The translations under genes and the position numbers were made by a program. A model generated the notes under the pieces. It was given only the letters and a program-made list of their open reading frames with translations. It was not told where the DNA came from and did no database searches. Shown in pieces: positions 35,344 to 47,785 of a stretch of DNA of 64,000 nucleotides (within the stretch, counting starts at the first letter, position 1; each line of letters opens with the position of its first letter). Source of the stretch: Cornus controversa (taxonomy: Eukaryota > Streptophyta > Magnoliopsida > Cornales > Cornaceae); assembly GCA_026545225.1 (NCBI GenBank), contig CM048853.1, positions 44,966,755 to 45,030,754 of the forward strand, given 5' to 3'.

Positions 35344-35732
35344 TTCTGGGGTTTTGATCGAAAAATAAGAATTGGGGTTTCTATGTTTCTCACTTTGTCG
35401 TTTTGTTTCGAATCGTAATGGAGGAACAGTTCCACCACCAACAATCTCGACACCAAAACGACGAAGTCTTTTCCGGTGCACTGTTTGTTCCTGGCCGTCG
35501 GAGACTCATTATGAAAATCCTCAATTCGAAGTGATGATGCTTTGACTGACGCAGAGCTTAGAATGGCGAATCAAAGGCTTCGAGGTCTGATCTGGTGGTG
35601 GTGCCGTTAAGTGGCGAGTAATTGGAGATGGTGCCGGACCTCGTTGTCATCGGAGAGGTAGTGTCGTAGTTCTCGATCCGCAGTTTAATTAATCAACCAT
35701 GGTGGGCAAATTTAAATCTTAATTTTATCGCA
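35344..35732. other. GC-richer fragment, possibly a second gene 5' end
   Basis: Short frames on the + strand (35419-35535, MEEQFHHQQSRHQND.. and DDALTDAELRMANQRLRG after a frame change at about 35533) lie head-to-head with the HIRAN fragment. I do not recognise them. They could be the divergent neighbour captured with it. Confidence 0.25.
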
Positions 35733-36574
35733 GTGAGGGTTTAATCAATCAATCAATCATCGTGAATTAGGGTTTTGCTGATTTAAACCATAATTTTATT
35801 GACCATCGTGAATTAGGGATTTGCAGCTTTAAACCCTAATTTTATTGCAGATGACAAGAGTGGTATTGTTACATGTAATAAAGTGTTTCCATGGGGGCAG
35901 GCGTGAGAGATTATTACATGCCCCGGACACCGATCAAAGCATGACGTGACACAAAATGTGTCAGCCTATTTTAGTTTTTTTTGGTGTTATGTCATGGTGT
36001 GATTCGCCAGACCATGTAATCTTTACTATATAATAATTTCTTATAAAAATGTCCAAAGAGACAGAGGCTAGGGAGAGAGGGGCGTAAGGTATAAAAGTTT
36101 AATTAATTAAGGGTAGAATTGTACTTTAAAAAAGAAGAGTAGTTTAATTAATTTTAATTTTTTAAATTAGTTGAATTCGGACTTTCCTAACAATAAGCCA
36201 AAGGTGTGAACAAAAAGTCGTTGAAGAAAGTTAGACACATTTTTTAACAAAGTTGGTAAACAATAATGCTCCGTTTAATAAGCAACAACGAAATAAAATA
36301 TTAATATTATTATTTTAAATTTATTTTTTTATTTGATAGGAAAAATTAAATTAGAAAGAATTATTTCGGATTATTTTTTTAGAATGAAAAATGATCATTC
36401 TATTTTTAATAAATATTAAAAAGTAAAATTTAATTATCAAAAATAACATCGACATTATTTCATGTTTTAAATAAGAATGTTCATTTCCCGCCATTTCGGT
36501 CATCGTCATTGCTCAGAAAGTGCACGCGCTTTGGTGGAAAGGGAAATTGTCCCGGTCCCTTGAGTTGAGTTGAG

Positions 36575-36585
36575 TTGACTTGACT
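36575..36585 (+). promoter_or_regulatory. Two overlapping W-boxes upstream of TNL-C
   Basis: TTGACTTGACT contains two TTGACT W-box cores (36575-36580 and 36580-36585), about 95 bases before the ATG. W-boxes bind WRKY transcription factors in plant defence genes. Confidence 0.4.
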
Positions 36586-36677
36586 TTTGGAAGTTAAAAT
36601 CTGTGAATGGGCATGGGGAGATCTAATGCACATTTAACAGATTTTGAAGCACAGAGAGACAGAGACGTGGAGAGAAA

Positions 36678-39600
36678 ATGGGAACTGAAGCTGGTGCAAA
36701 TTGTGGGTTGTCTTCTTCTTCTTCTTCTTCTTCCACACCCACTGAAAGAAAGGAATATGAAGTGTTTTTGAATTTCAGAGGCGTTGACACTCGTTTCAGC
36801 TTCACAGATTTTCTATACACCTATCTAAAAGACAACCGAGTTCACACATATCGTGACAAGAACATGCTTCCCATAGGAGAAGAGATCGGCAGAGAGCTCC
36901 TCAACGCGATTAGAGAGTCAAAGATCTCAATCCCAATCTTCTCCGAAAACTATGCTTCCAGTAAAATAGTAAATGGTGCCTCCGCGAGCTCACCGAAATG
37001 GTCGAGTGCATGAAAACTAGGACACACCTGATTATACCCATCTACTACGATGTCAAACCCTCGGATTTGAAGGATCAAGATGGGATTTTCCACAAGGCCT
37101 TACGCGAGCTCCAGGAATCTGAGAAGTTGGATGACGGGACTATTGATCAATGGAAGACGGCACTCAAATTCGTCACAGGTTTGAAGGGTGTGGAAGTCAA
37201 GAAAGAAGCTGACGGGTAATATTCATTCATTCCTGCTAATTAACCCTATATTTTTATACCAAGTGTTGGAATTCATGAAATTATTATGACCAGAAGAACC
37301 ACTCAATTTCAGTTTTTGAATTCATCTTTTTAAAAATTAAAACTCAGGATTCTTTTCCCTTATTGTTTACTTCAATTTCCTTCTAGACATTAATTATTTG
37401 TTCCTTAGCATCAATCAGGTATCAAGGAAAAATAATCAGAAAGATAATTATTCCAAAAGTGTTGTTGAACTTGAAGAAACGCTGCATGATTGTACCTGAC
37501 AACTTGTTTGGAATGGATCATCATGAACATGAAATGATGAGATTATTAGACATTGGCTCAAATGATAAACGCATTGTTGGTATCCATGGCATGGTTGGTA
37601 TTGGCAAGACAACTATTGCCAAATTCGTATACAACAAACTCTTGGAGCATTTTGAATGTAGTAGCTTCCTTCTAGACATCCGAGGAACGGTGGTGCAAAA
37701 GAAGGGACTTGACGATTTACAAAAAAAGTTTCTCACTGAAACCCTCAAATGTCACACTTACATTGATGATGTTGACAGTGGAATACGCATGATTGAGCGC
37801 GTATACCGCGACAAGAAAGTTCTCATTGTTCTTGACGATGTGAATGATATTTCACAATTTCGTTGGCTTGTGGGAAAGACAGAATGATATGGTGAAGGAA
37901 GTAGGATCATAGTTACAACTAGAAACAAACATATTTTAAATCTTCTTAAAGTTCATGAGAGTTATGAACCCCCTTTTATGAATCCTGTGCAATCTCTTCA
38001 ACTTTTCAGCATTCATGCCTCCCCTCTGAAAGACTATGATAATATTTCTAAAGAGATTGCATCCACTGCCGCAGGGCTTCCTCTAGCTCTTGAGCGTATA
38101 GGTTTGTTTCTGTTTGGCAAGGGGTTTGTGATATGGCAAGATAAACTGAAGAAGTTGGAGGAAAAACTGCACGATGAAGTTGAGAAAAAGTTGAGAGTAA
38201 CTTATGAAGCATTAAATTTTGAGCAAAAACAGATTTTTCTCGATATTGCATGTCTTTTTAATGGGACAGATAAAGATGATGTATTTTACATGTGGGATGA
38301 TTGTAAATATCATCCAATGACGGAATTTGATGTCCTTAGTCTTGTATCTCTTGTAAAAGTGGGAGATGCTAATGAGCTGAGGATGCATTACCAGCTTAGT
38401 ACTCTTGGGAGGAATATTGTTTGTGAAGAAAGGATAATGGAAAAGCATAGTAGGTTGTGGAATCATGAGGAAGCCCTAGGCATATTGAAGGGACGGATGG
38501 TAAGATCTGAGAGCACTGAATTTTATACTCCTTATTTAATCTAAGTGTTGCAGGTTGTGAGATCTTATTCTAATATGTTGTTGAATTTTGCCTATGCAGG
38601 GAACAGAATGTGTTGAGGCCCTCAGTCTTTGCTTTGAATTAGAGTCTAGAAACAGGCCTTGCTTTACAAGGAAGGAATTCAAGAAACTAAAATGTCTACG
38701 GTATCTCCGAGTGGACGGCACAGATCTTGCTGGGGATTTTAAAGATGTTTTGTTTCAGTTAAAATGGCTTCATTGGCGTGGTTGCTCTCCTTATTTTCAG
38801 CTAACCAATTTTTATTTGGAGAATCTAGTCATTCTTGATCTATCAAATAGTGGCATCACAGAAGATTGGGGTGGTTGGAGTCATTTCAAGGTCTTGTAAA
38901 ATATCTCCTTTTGTGTGTGTGTGTTTGTTCATGTGTGTCATATTTTGGACTTGTTTGAAATTAATCTTTTTTGTACTCCTCCTCCTACTCATCATCATTA
39001 TCTATGTTTTGTAACAGATGGGAAAAAAATTGAAAGTTCTACAACTGGCAAATTGTGGTTTAAGGAAAACTCTAGACTTTTCATCATATGAAACTTTAGA
39101 GAAATTGATTCTTCAAAGCTGTAAAAGTTTGCTCGAAATTCACCGATCCATTGGCAGTATGAAGAATCTAAAAGTTCTAGACATTTCATATGCTGATATA
39201 AGGGAGTTACCTGATGAAATTTGGATGTTAGAGAAGCTGGAAGTGAGATTTCACATGCTCTTTTAATTTGAAGGGTGACATTCCTATTAATATGGGAAGA
39301 CTATCATCTCTTAGATTCTTGAGCTTTCACAATACTGAAATTCAAAGCCTACCAACAAGCATGTGGGAGCTCTCTTGCCTCCAAACCCTCAACTTAGGGG
39401 GCTGCACAAAGCTTCAATCACAACCAGTGCTTCCTTCAAGTTTAAGGATTCTGTATGTCGCTTACATCCCTAATCTTACAACTCTGATTAATTTACAGGA
39501 ATTGCATTTTGTTAACTTAGGGGGCTGCGAGTATGCAGAGATTCCTAGAGATATTGCGAGCTTATCCAAATTAGAGATATTGACCTTTTCTTCTAGCAAA

Positions 39601-40155
39601 ATTAGAATCCTACCAAAAGAGATTGGTGGCCTTTCTCATCTGAAGGTGCTCGATGTACAATACTGTGACGATGTTCAACGTGTACTGGGGTTACCCTCAA
39701 GTCTATTTGATCTGTCTCTGGCATATTGTGATTCATTGGAAAGATTGCCGGATCTGTCAAATTTGAAACATTTGTTGAAATTGTTGCTTCATAATTGTGA
39801 GAGGTTGACAGAAGTTCACGGGCTTGGAAAATTAGTGTCATTGACAAGTTTGGACATAAATGCATGCGAAATGCTAGCTAACCTTGGAGATATGTCAAAC
39901 CTAAGTAAGTTAATAGCATTATCCATTACTAATTGTCCAGGAGTCGTCAGGATCCAAGGACTTGCCAAACTGGAATCATTGAAATATTTGGATTTGCATG
40001 GCTGCGAGAAGTTATGTCAGATTGAGGGCCTTGAGGATTTGAAATCTTTGGAGCTATTCGATGTGTCAGGGTGCCCATTGGAAGCAATACCAAATCTGCC
40101 AAACACGCCGCCCATTTGCGAAGATCAGATCTATTATCATGGTGACAATTCATAG
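36678..40155 (+). pseudogene. TNL-C: TIR-NBS-LRR pseudogene
   Basis: Same exon layout as TNL-D: TIR 36678-37215, NB-ARC 37419-38499, linker 38600-38890, LRR 39018-40155. Three lesions are visible by comparison. An 8-base insertion in the TIR (about 36961-36972, AGTAAAATAGTAAATGG against AGTAAATGG) shifts the frame just before the WCLREL motif. TGA at 37885-37887 replaces the Trp codon of ..KTEWYGEGSR. A 2-base loss at about 39245 shifts the LRR frame after KLEV. Otherwise motifs are preserved: GMVGIGKTT, VLIVLDDV, GSRIIVTTR, GLPLALE, and MHY in place of MHD. The poly-Ser tract has 8 Ser. Fragments could still be translated, but not a full receptor. Confidence 0.9.
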
Positions 40156-42291
40156 GTATGGATTTATTTCTAATATTGGCTTGGATAGGAATAATATTTC
40201 TAGTAAGCTGTATGATGGTTTCTCTAGTTGAGTTAATGTTTGGTTTTCGCAAGAGGGCTAATAATTTTTTCTTTCTTTCTTTCTATATATCAGTTTCAGC
40301 TTATGGTTGGAGGAGATAATGAAATCTTCCAAAAAACATCACTTCTTAGTATTCCCAGCAAGTAGTAACAAAATTAGTACTGAAATAAGAAACTAGGAAT
40401 GGTCATTTACATGAGTCTACAACCAAACTACAAGCCTTCTGGAGGATTTCCCAATTAGCTTGTCATAGGTGGGTGTTGATTTTCTCGATGCTCTGTTTTG
40501 TATGCCAGTTTTGTCATCTTTGAGTTATCCGAGGTGGAATGTTGGTTATGGTAAAAATGAGGGTCAATCATAAACCTAGAGTTAAACTATTCTAAGCCTA
40601 AATGGTTGGTCATTTGAAACATAGTACATTTAGACCATTAAATGGTTAAAAGTTTTGTTGCTTTTGATAATGATTAGTATTTTTTTTCCTTTTTCTTTTT
40701 GCTTAATTAAATTAATTGAGGCTGAGGCGTGGTGATATGCAGTATACTTAATTTATACTTAAATCTTTTACTTTTTTAGGTGTTCGATGGCTTTGGAAGA
40801 TGAAAGATTGAGCTCAAGGCTACAGGTGGTAAGTGAATATAGGAATGAACTTCAGGTTGAAGAGGAGGCATTAGACACAGGAGGAGGAAAAAGAGAAGGT
40901 ACAGAAGAAGCATTATGAAAGTAGGAATAAAAATAAACAAGAAGCATTCTGAAAAGCAATGCTAACTTGAGGTTATCATTTTTGTATAATTTTTTTTTTG
41001 GTAGGTAATGTAAATCTGCATACTTGCTTGCCCAAAAAAAAAAATTTTATTTGGGCCAATAATTGCAGTATTTTATGCAATAAATCTAGGGTCTCTATTA
41101 TATTACCTACGCTATGAACATCTGATGGGTGTTTTCAGTATTACCTCCGCAAATTAGTCTATTTCAAGCCTCACTTATCTATAATAACACATATATGTTA
41201 CAAAAAAATCTTCTACAAACTCTGATTTTAGGTCCTGTTTGGATTCACTTTTGAAAAGCGGTTTTCGACTTTTCAAGCTCAAAAACCGTTTTGGAGATTG
41301 TTTGGATTGATAAAGCTGAAGAGTTTTGAAGTCCAAAAAAATGGTGAGTACCAGCTTCTTCATTTAACTTCTGCTTCTCTTTTTCTTTTGCGTTAAAGCC
41401 GAAACAAAAGCTCTGCCAAACAGGGCCTTAATGTCCACAAAACAGGAAAAACACTAAAACTATTTCATTGATGAATCAAGTAACCAAGTGATTGGAAATT
41501 AGCCAAATAGTGGACAGATGATTTCTACATGGATCCTTAATGCTAATTTATGTGGATGAGCTTATTTACAGTTGTATAAATAAAGTTGGCGCTTCATTGG
41601 AATCACCCTATTCTTTTTCCATGTCTTTTACAAACTTATTTTAGAGTCCAAGGAAATCTGCATATGGAAGCTACAAGTTTAAGCAACTATACATACAGGA
41701 GTCCCAGAAAATATTATATATATGATTTCCACATGGATCCTTAATGCTAATTTACAAACTTATATATGTAAGAGTATAAGCATTAGCATACAAGTGCCCA
41801 TGTATATATAATATAGAGATTCATGTATGACAAGTGAGAACTACAAACTACGAATCACTAACATGACGGCCAGTTTTCTGTAGCAGACAAAGAAATGAGC
41901 TTTGAATCGAAAATTTTCTACTAGAGTATATTCAGAGATGAAGAGTTGTTCCATGATTCTAATGTATATCATTAATAATAACTACAAATTAAGTTCATCG
42001 ATACATCAATCGCATTTGATACCAAGAAGACAAGAAAAGCTAATGTCCTAGACTTCCTTTATGCTCCAGTTGCTTGATGAAAAAACTTCTGGTGTTTAAA
42101 AAAAAATTTCTGGTGAATAAGAGAGCTTGTAAGGAAGTATTTTCACCAAAATATTCTCCTGATCATACCAGTTAGTTCTGTGGATGATAACCATCAACAA
42201 TTTCCTCCATATAAATGTACAGCTACATGCCAAATTTGGTGAATGAAGAGAAATTTTTTGCAGCGTGATATCACCTCTACGTGTTCAGATG
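40156..42291. other. TNL-C 3' flank and intergenic
   Basis: Contains a (CTTT)n run at about 40270 and a probable 3' non-coding exon at 40781-40920 (CGATGGCTTTGGAAGATG..), present also after TNL-D and TNL-B. A MITE lies at 41231-41427. The rest is AT-rich and has no gene I can support. Confidence 0.5.
41231..41427. mobile_element. Tourist-like MITE (197 bp), unit 1 only
   Basis: GGTCCTGTTTGG.. at the left and GGCCCTGTTTGGC.. read inward at the right, with TTA on both sides (41228-41230 and 41428-41430). The matching site in unit 2 (about 52560, AAACTCTTAATGTCC) is empty, so this copy moved in after the duplication. Confidence 0.8.
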
Positions 42292-45200
42292 TCAAAACCA
42301 ATCTACATGCTTGGTTGAAGCCTTGGGCTGCTGCTTCGGCTTCTGGTATCAGTTGTTCTCAAATTTTGCTTTCATAATTAGCGAATAAAGCATGTCTGCC
42401 TCAGGCAAACTATCATAAGGCCAGTTCAAGATACTGCAAGTTCAAAATAAATGATATAATTGAGAATTTAAGTACTAACATTAAAGAGATATCTACAAAT
42501 TGTAAAGCTAGCAATCCACAGGAGGCACAAGTGGTGATTAACTTATCTGCATCAGGAATTCAAGTTAGTGGCAAGGCTAAACCTAATCTAGTTTGGTGAC
42601 AGTAAATAAATTGGAGTCATAATTCATATTACATGCTATCAAACTGAAGCAAGAAAAGAGAAAAGCTCCATTATTTCACAAATGTGGCTACATGTGAGTT
42701 GTTTTGTATGGTTATTTTCAGTCATCTTTTCTCTTAGGGTCCATTTGGTTAGATAGAAACTAATAGCGGAGAGTAAAAGAAAAAGAATGTGAAGTGAATG
42801 AAAGGAAAATAAGTTTTCCAACGTGCATTTGGTTAGCATGAAATTTTTTCAAGAAAATTATAGGATTATTACAATTTTATAGTTTCGAATGCATTAAACT
42901 TACAAGAAAAGAAAGGGCATTATTGTAAATTTATAAAACTTTCTCAAGAAATCAAAATTTTCTTGTGTTTTTTGTAGGAAATTTTTATGGGAAAGTTAGG
43001 TGGTTATGGAAAGTTGCTTTCCCACAATATTTCCTTTTCCTGCTATCCAAACTCTTAAAATATTCAAAAAAAAATTCATTTCTTTTCCTTTCCTGCTACT
43101 TCTATCTAACCAAACCTAGCCTTAGGTAAAACTTTTTGCTTCATTCATAACCCCTATGGTGCACTAACGAAAATTTTCAGAGTTCAGTGTGTTAAAACCT
43201 GTCAAGCAGCTCTTCCAGAATAACTCTCTGAGAAGGTGTAACGTAATGAATACAACTCCTTGGGCACTGACCAACAGCAAGCTGAACTTGGTAATCTTCA
43301 CCATGTCCTGATTAATGCAGGGAAGTGTCAAAATTAATGACACACTGCAGGACTAATATTCTCTTTTATTGTAGTAATAACATATCGCTACTATCACAAA
43401 CAATCATATCAAGAACCTATGTTTGAACACTTGTGCAGTAAATGCCATATTTTCTAACCATCCTTCGATCTTCTTTATTCTTCCCTGCCAACTATATTTC
43501 AGATACAACCATAATAACAGAAAGAAAGAATAACCCAACCTTGACAAGTTGCACGTGCAGTTCCCGTAGAAGAAACAAATGTGAAGGTGTGAGGTGCTCT
43601 TGCTACACATGAATATGGACACCCTGCAGATCACTTAAACAATGATATTTGAAAAAGAAAATATAAATTTATATCAATTTGTAGTACTTGGGAAATATTG
43701 AATTAGTGTGATTTTTCAAAGAAAACAGTATGTGAGACTAATCATCTTCCAACATTCCCTCTTTTGAAGGCCAGTCGTACAAAATAAGTAGACAATCCAT
43801 TGATGCATTAATTATCTAGTCATAGAATATTCTAGTATAATCATATGGTTAACTGAACTATACTTCACATTCTTCAACACCAAAATATTGACTAGCCAAA
43901 GCAGCAAATATCATATATACTCTATAAATATTTAGCAAATCAGATGGATGATTTTCAGCACTTCTCAAATTCATACAAATATAATTACGAATAGTTACTT
44001 GGATTTTTTTTTCCGTAGTGTGCAGCTAGATTGTTTAGATGGGAAAAAAAAATCAGGCTTCTTTTTTTCCACTAAGGAAAATATCAGGCTTCAGTATCAT
44101 TAACAAGAATTTAGTTCAGACCACACGGATTAACACATGAATTTCTGGTATGAGATAACAAAATAATTCATGGGCTTTTCATTCTCATGAAATGTTTTTG
44201 CAAGGGATTCCAATGTGCATTTAACGTGGGTAGATAAAGACAGTATCATATTGTATTCCTATTGACCTCCTTGAGCTTAATAATGATATCAATAATGTAA
44301 ACTTCATAGGTATTATTTACCAGGTAAAAATTCACCTTTTGCTGCATTTCCAGTTTGGTCCGAATAGTGGGAAACAATTTCCCCGTGCAAACTTTATTTC
44401 ACTCTTACAGATTAATTAGATTGTAATCATATAATTACGGGAAAGAGAATAAATTTAGCACCTTGAATTATGGCACAGATAGGAATGGCATAACTCTACA
44501 AACAATCCCGAATTAAACAGTTTCCGAGTATCTTTGACTAGGATCTCTTTTCTTAAAATCCCAGTCTGGAAGAGGAACATCATTTCTTAGTCTAAAACCC
44601 AAAACTTCCAATCCCACTATAATAATTTCTTAAGTAATGATGCTAGAAGGCTATCTGGAAGAATAGAATGAACACATCGGTACCTCTGCCAGCACAAGGA
44701 ACCTCATTGACGAAGAGGTCAAATGCCTCACATTCTGGTTCGTCAAAAGGATCAAGGCATTCCCTACAAATGCATCCCTAATGGTGAGAATGGTACACAT
44801 ATTTGAAACATGAACAAAACAAAACAAAAAGTAAAAGAAATAATAAGACATCAATCAGCTAGAAGGCGAGGACTATGGCTTATGGATCACGATGCAACCT
44901 AATTGATACAAACAATATGAACCATGACAGTATTCTATATTGAAAAGTGTAAAAGTGCGAATATGATGTTATTATATAGAGAGGAAAGAGTTCAAAATGG
45001 ACAGAAAATCTGTAAAAACAACGAAAAGAGAATGTATTGATACACTTCCAGTAGTGAATTCTGAATAAAATGGCACTGAGGTTACCTCTCAATGATTTCT
45101 GATTTGCTGTAGTTGGATAACATCTGCACACATTATCAGCCACACCATTCATTAATTACTATCAGTAGTGACATATTTATAGTTAATAAACAATTCGGTG

Positions 45201-45791
45201 CCATATATATGGTCATATCATTGCTAATAATGAGATTCTGTTTCCCTTTCCTGAATCTTTTATGAAAATCTGTACACTCTTTTTCAGTGTTCAAACTCAA
45301 TTGCTTTCTTTAGGTACAGAAAAGTAGTCGCTACACTTCAAGAAGAATTTTTATCTCTCTTCATTCTTCATCTTTCCTTTATATAATTTTGAGAGTACAT
45401 TGATTATGCCTACAATTATTCCCTTTTTCCTGGGATCTTCTTGCAATATTGACTTAATTTATTCCCTGAATTGTGTCGTCATTAAGTGAATATTTGACTT
45501 TTCTTATAGTCTTCGCTAGAACGGTGACTTGGAAGGTGGTGACATGGCGGCCCTGTAATCTCTGAGCTGTCGTGTCCACGTGTCTTCTTTTGTAGGATAT
45601 TTTTGTCTTACTACATTTTCGTTTCCTCTTCTCTTTTATTTCTTCAATCTTGCATAATATAGCAAAAGGTATAAAAAGAAAAAAGAAACTAAATTGGTTA
45701 ACAGAAGTAAAAATTAGTACCTGATAAGCTTGAATTACGCGACGAATCATAGTATCTGACTCTTCCCCATCTTTTCTTACATCAGGATGAT
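42292..45791 (-). pseudogene. DnaJ/ferredoxin-like gene, 5'-truncated copy
   Basis: Copy of the gene at 53386-57696. Exon equivalents: 45721-45791 (exon 2, damaged), about 45085-45122, about 44685-44768, about 43540-43625, about 43205-43313, 42292-42433. Exon 1 is absent because the duplication broke in intron 1. In exon 2 a 12-base loss (GGTACAGGTC.. becomes GGTACATCATCC) removes the splice acceptor and the start of the exon. In the last exon CGA has become TGA (42349-42351), which would cut 19 residues. The middle exons are still well preserved, so the damage is recent. Confidence 0.85.
42737..43121. mobile_element. Tourist-like MITE in DnaJ last intron, unit 1
   Basis: GGGTCCATTTGGTTAGATAG.. 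and, inward from the right, GGCTAGGTTTGGTTAGATAG.., flanked by TTA (42734-42736 and 43122-43124). Present at the same place in unit 2, so it predates the duplication. Confidence 0.75.
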
Positions 45792-45840
45792 GTACCCAAA
45801 AACCCAGAAAGGAAAAGTAACAAACAAGTTATTGGAGTGT

Positions 45841-46038
45841 GGGTTTAATCAATCAAACATTGTGAATTAGGGTTTTGCAGATTTAAACCATAATTTTATT
45901 GGAGTGAGGGTTTAATCAATCAAACATTGTGAATTAGGGTTTTGCAGATTTAAACCATAATTTTATTGGAGTGAGGGTTTAATCAATTAAACATTGTGAA
46001 TTATGATTTTGCATATTTAAACCCTAATTTTATTGCAG
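45841..46038 (+). repeat. 67-bp tandem repeat, three copies, at the duplication junction
   Basis: GGGTTTAATCAATC.. recurs at 45841, 45908 and 45975 (period 67); each copy runs through GAATTAGGGTTTTGCAG and CATAATTTTATTGGAG. Unit 1 has fewer than two copies at the matching site (35736-35851). Confidence 0.85.
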
Positions 46039-47673
46039 ATGACAAAAACTCTTCGGCGGTGGTCTAGAAGGATGAGCGAAGTCTCTTCTCAATTAGAGCA
46101 GTCACTGATTTTTTCAAAAAATACTTTTATATCTATACATCTATCTATATATCTGTATTTTCTTTAGAGTGGTTAGTTTACATGTAATAAAGTGTTTGCA
46201 TGCGGCAGATATGAGAAATTATTACTTGACAATCAAAGCTTGACATAACACAAAATGTGTCGGCCTTTTTAATTTTTGGTGTTATGTCACGCTGTGATTG
46301 GTGAGGGCCGGTCCGGATTGTGTAAAAAAATTTCATGAAAATGTGCTAAGAGACCGAGACTGGAGAGAGAGGCGCTAAGGTACAAAGGTCGAATTAATCA
46401 AGGGTAAAATTGTATCTTTTTTAGAGTAGTTTAATTAATTTTAATTTTTTAAATCAGTTGATTTCTTAGGAAAGAAAAAGAAAATTACAATTTTTAGAAA
46501 TTTGATTGGAATGAAAGTGAAAATTTTCAGAAAAATAGAATTCCATGACATCTCAATTTTCTTCAAAAAATTTATATCATAAAACATAGGAAAGTTTTAC
46601 TTTTTCGTGATTTTATATTTTAATTTACTATTATGCCCCTTGTTTGCCTTCCCTCTTCAAATATTTTACAAAAGTGGCGAGTTATTATAACTCTTTTTCA
46701 GTGTAACTTTTCTACTATAACATGTTATCTCTTACTAATATACTATTATTAGCTTTAACATTAAGACATATTATATCTATCTATATATATGCACATATAC
46801 TATTAAAAAGGGTATAACTTTCTTATTTTTTTTATAATTTTATTAATTAAATAATGTTTTAAAATTTTAATATAAGAAGTTGAATGTATTTACTTTTGAA
46901 ATTTTCAAGACTTACAACTCTTTAATCATAATGGAATTCTCAATTCTTTATATTTTATACTTATTAAAAAAAAGAATTACCTATTTCCAATAATTATCTT
47001 TCTAAGCTAAACTACCATTATTAATAATTTTACCAACCTAACTAGAAGAGGTATATTAGCATAAAGCATCAAAGTTATACCATGACTTTTACTTTTGAAT
47101 AATAGATAGTCTTATAGTTGCCTTACATTAAATTTTCACTTCAAATACTCTCTTATAATTTCTTGATGGCTTGCACCGTCTATTTCTTTGCTAAAAATAA
47201 ATATAAACAATGGAGTAGAAAGATCGAATTTATTTACTAAAAATAAATATAAACAATCGGATAAAAAGAGATCAAATTTATTTATTTTTAGTGTTTAAAA
47301 TCAAAGAATAATTATTGTAAGTGTAATTATTTTCTTTTGACATTCATACTATTCAAATTAACAAAACAATATTTTTTTACAACTTTTAAAAAAAAATTTA
47401 TGCCAATCAAATTCATGTTGAAAATCTATAAAAAAATTTTTTTTTTTCTTTCACTTCACTTTCTACCGTACTTTGGTCGTCTAAATAAACGTAGGTGCGA
47501 GGATGGTCGAGAAAGTTAACAAAGTTGGTGAACAATTAATAAAAGAAAACTAGGGTTGGTAGAGCATCTTACACGTAAATTAATTAATGGGTGCCGGCCG
47601 GCCATTTCGGTGATCGTGATTGCTCAGAAAGCGCACGCGCTTTGGTGGAAAGGGAAATATTTGTCCCGTTCCG
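46039..47673. other. Region upstream of TNL-D
   Basis: AT-rich, no gene supported. 46180-46440 and 47500-47670 match the upstream region of TNL-C. The middle (about 46450-47500) is specific to unit 2, probably inserted. It has inverted-looking ..TTTCTTAGGAAAG.. sequence but no clean element ends that I could define. Confidence 0.4.
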
Positions 47674-47694
47674 TTGACTTGAGTTGAGTTGACT
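47674..47694 (+). promoter_or_regulatory. Two W-boxes upstream of TNL-D
   Basis: TTGACT at 47674-47679 and 47689-47694, about 90-110 bases before the ATG. The block is shared with TNL-C, though the spacing differs. Likely WRKY sites; function is inferred. Confidence 0.4.
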
Positions 47695-47785
47695 TTTGGA
47701 AGTTAAAATCTGTGAATGGGCATGGGAAGATCTATTGCACATTAACAGATTTTGAAGCACAGAGAGACAGAGACGTGGAGAGAAA

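Larger units (their letters stand above)
35733..45829. repeat. Segmental duplication, unit 1 (TNL-C + DnaJ pseudogene)
   Basis: Colinear with unit 2 (45830-57265) over the TNL, its 3' flank and the DnaJ exons 2-7. The right end is in DnaJ intron 1: similarity stops at AACAAGTTAT (45829 against about 57265). The left end is in the AATCAATC-rich sequence upstream of the TNL. Confidence 0.85.
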
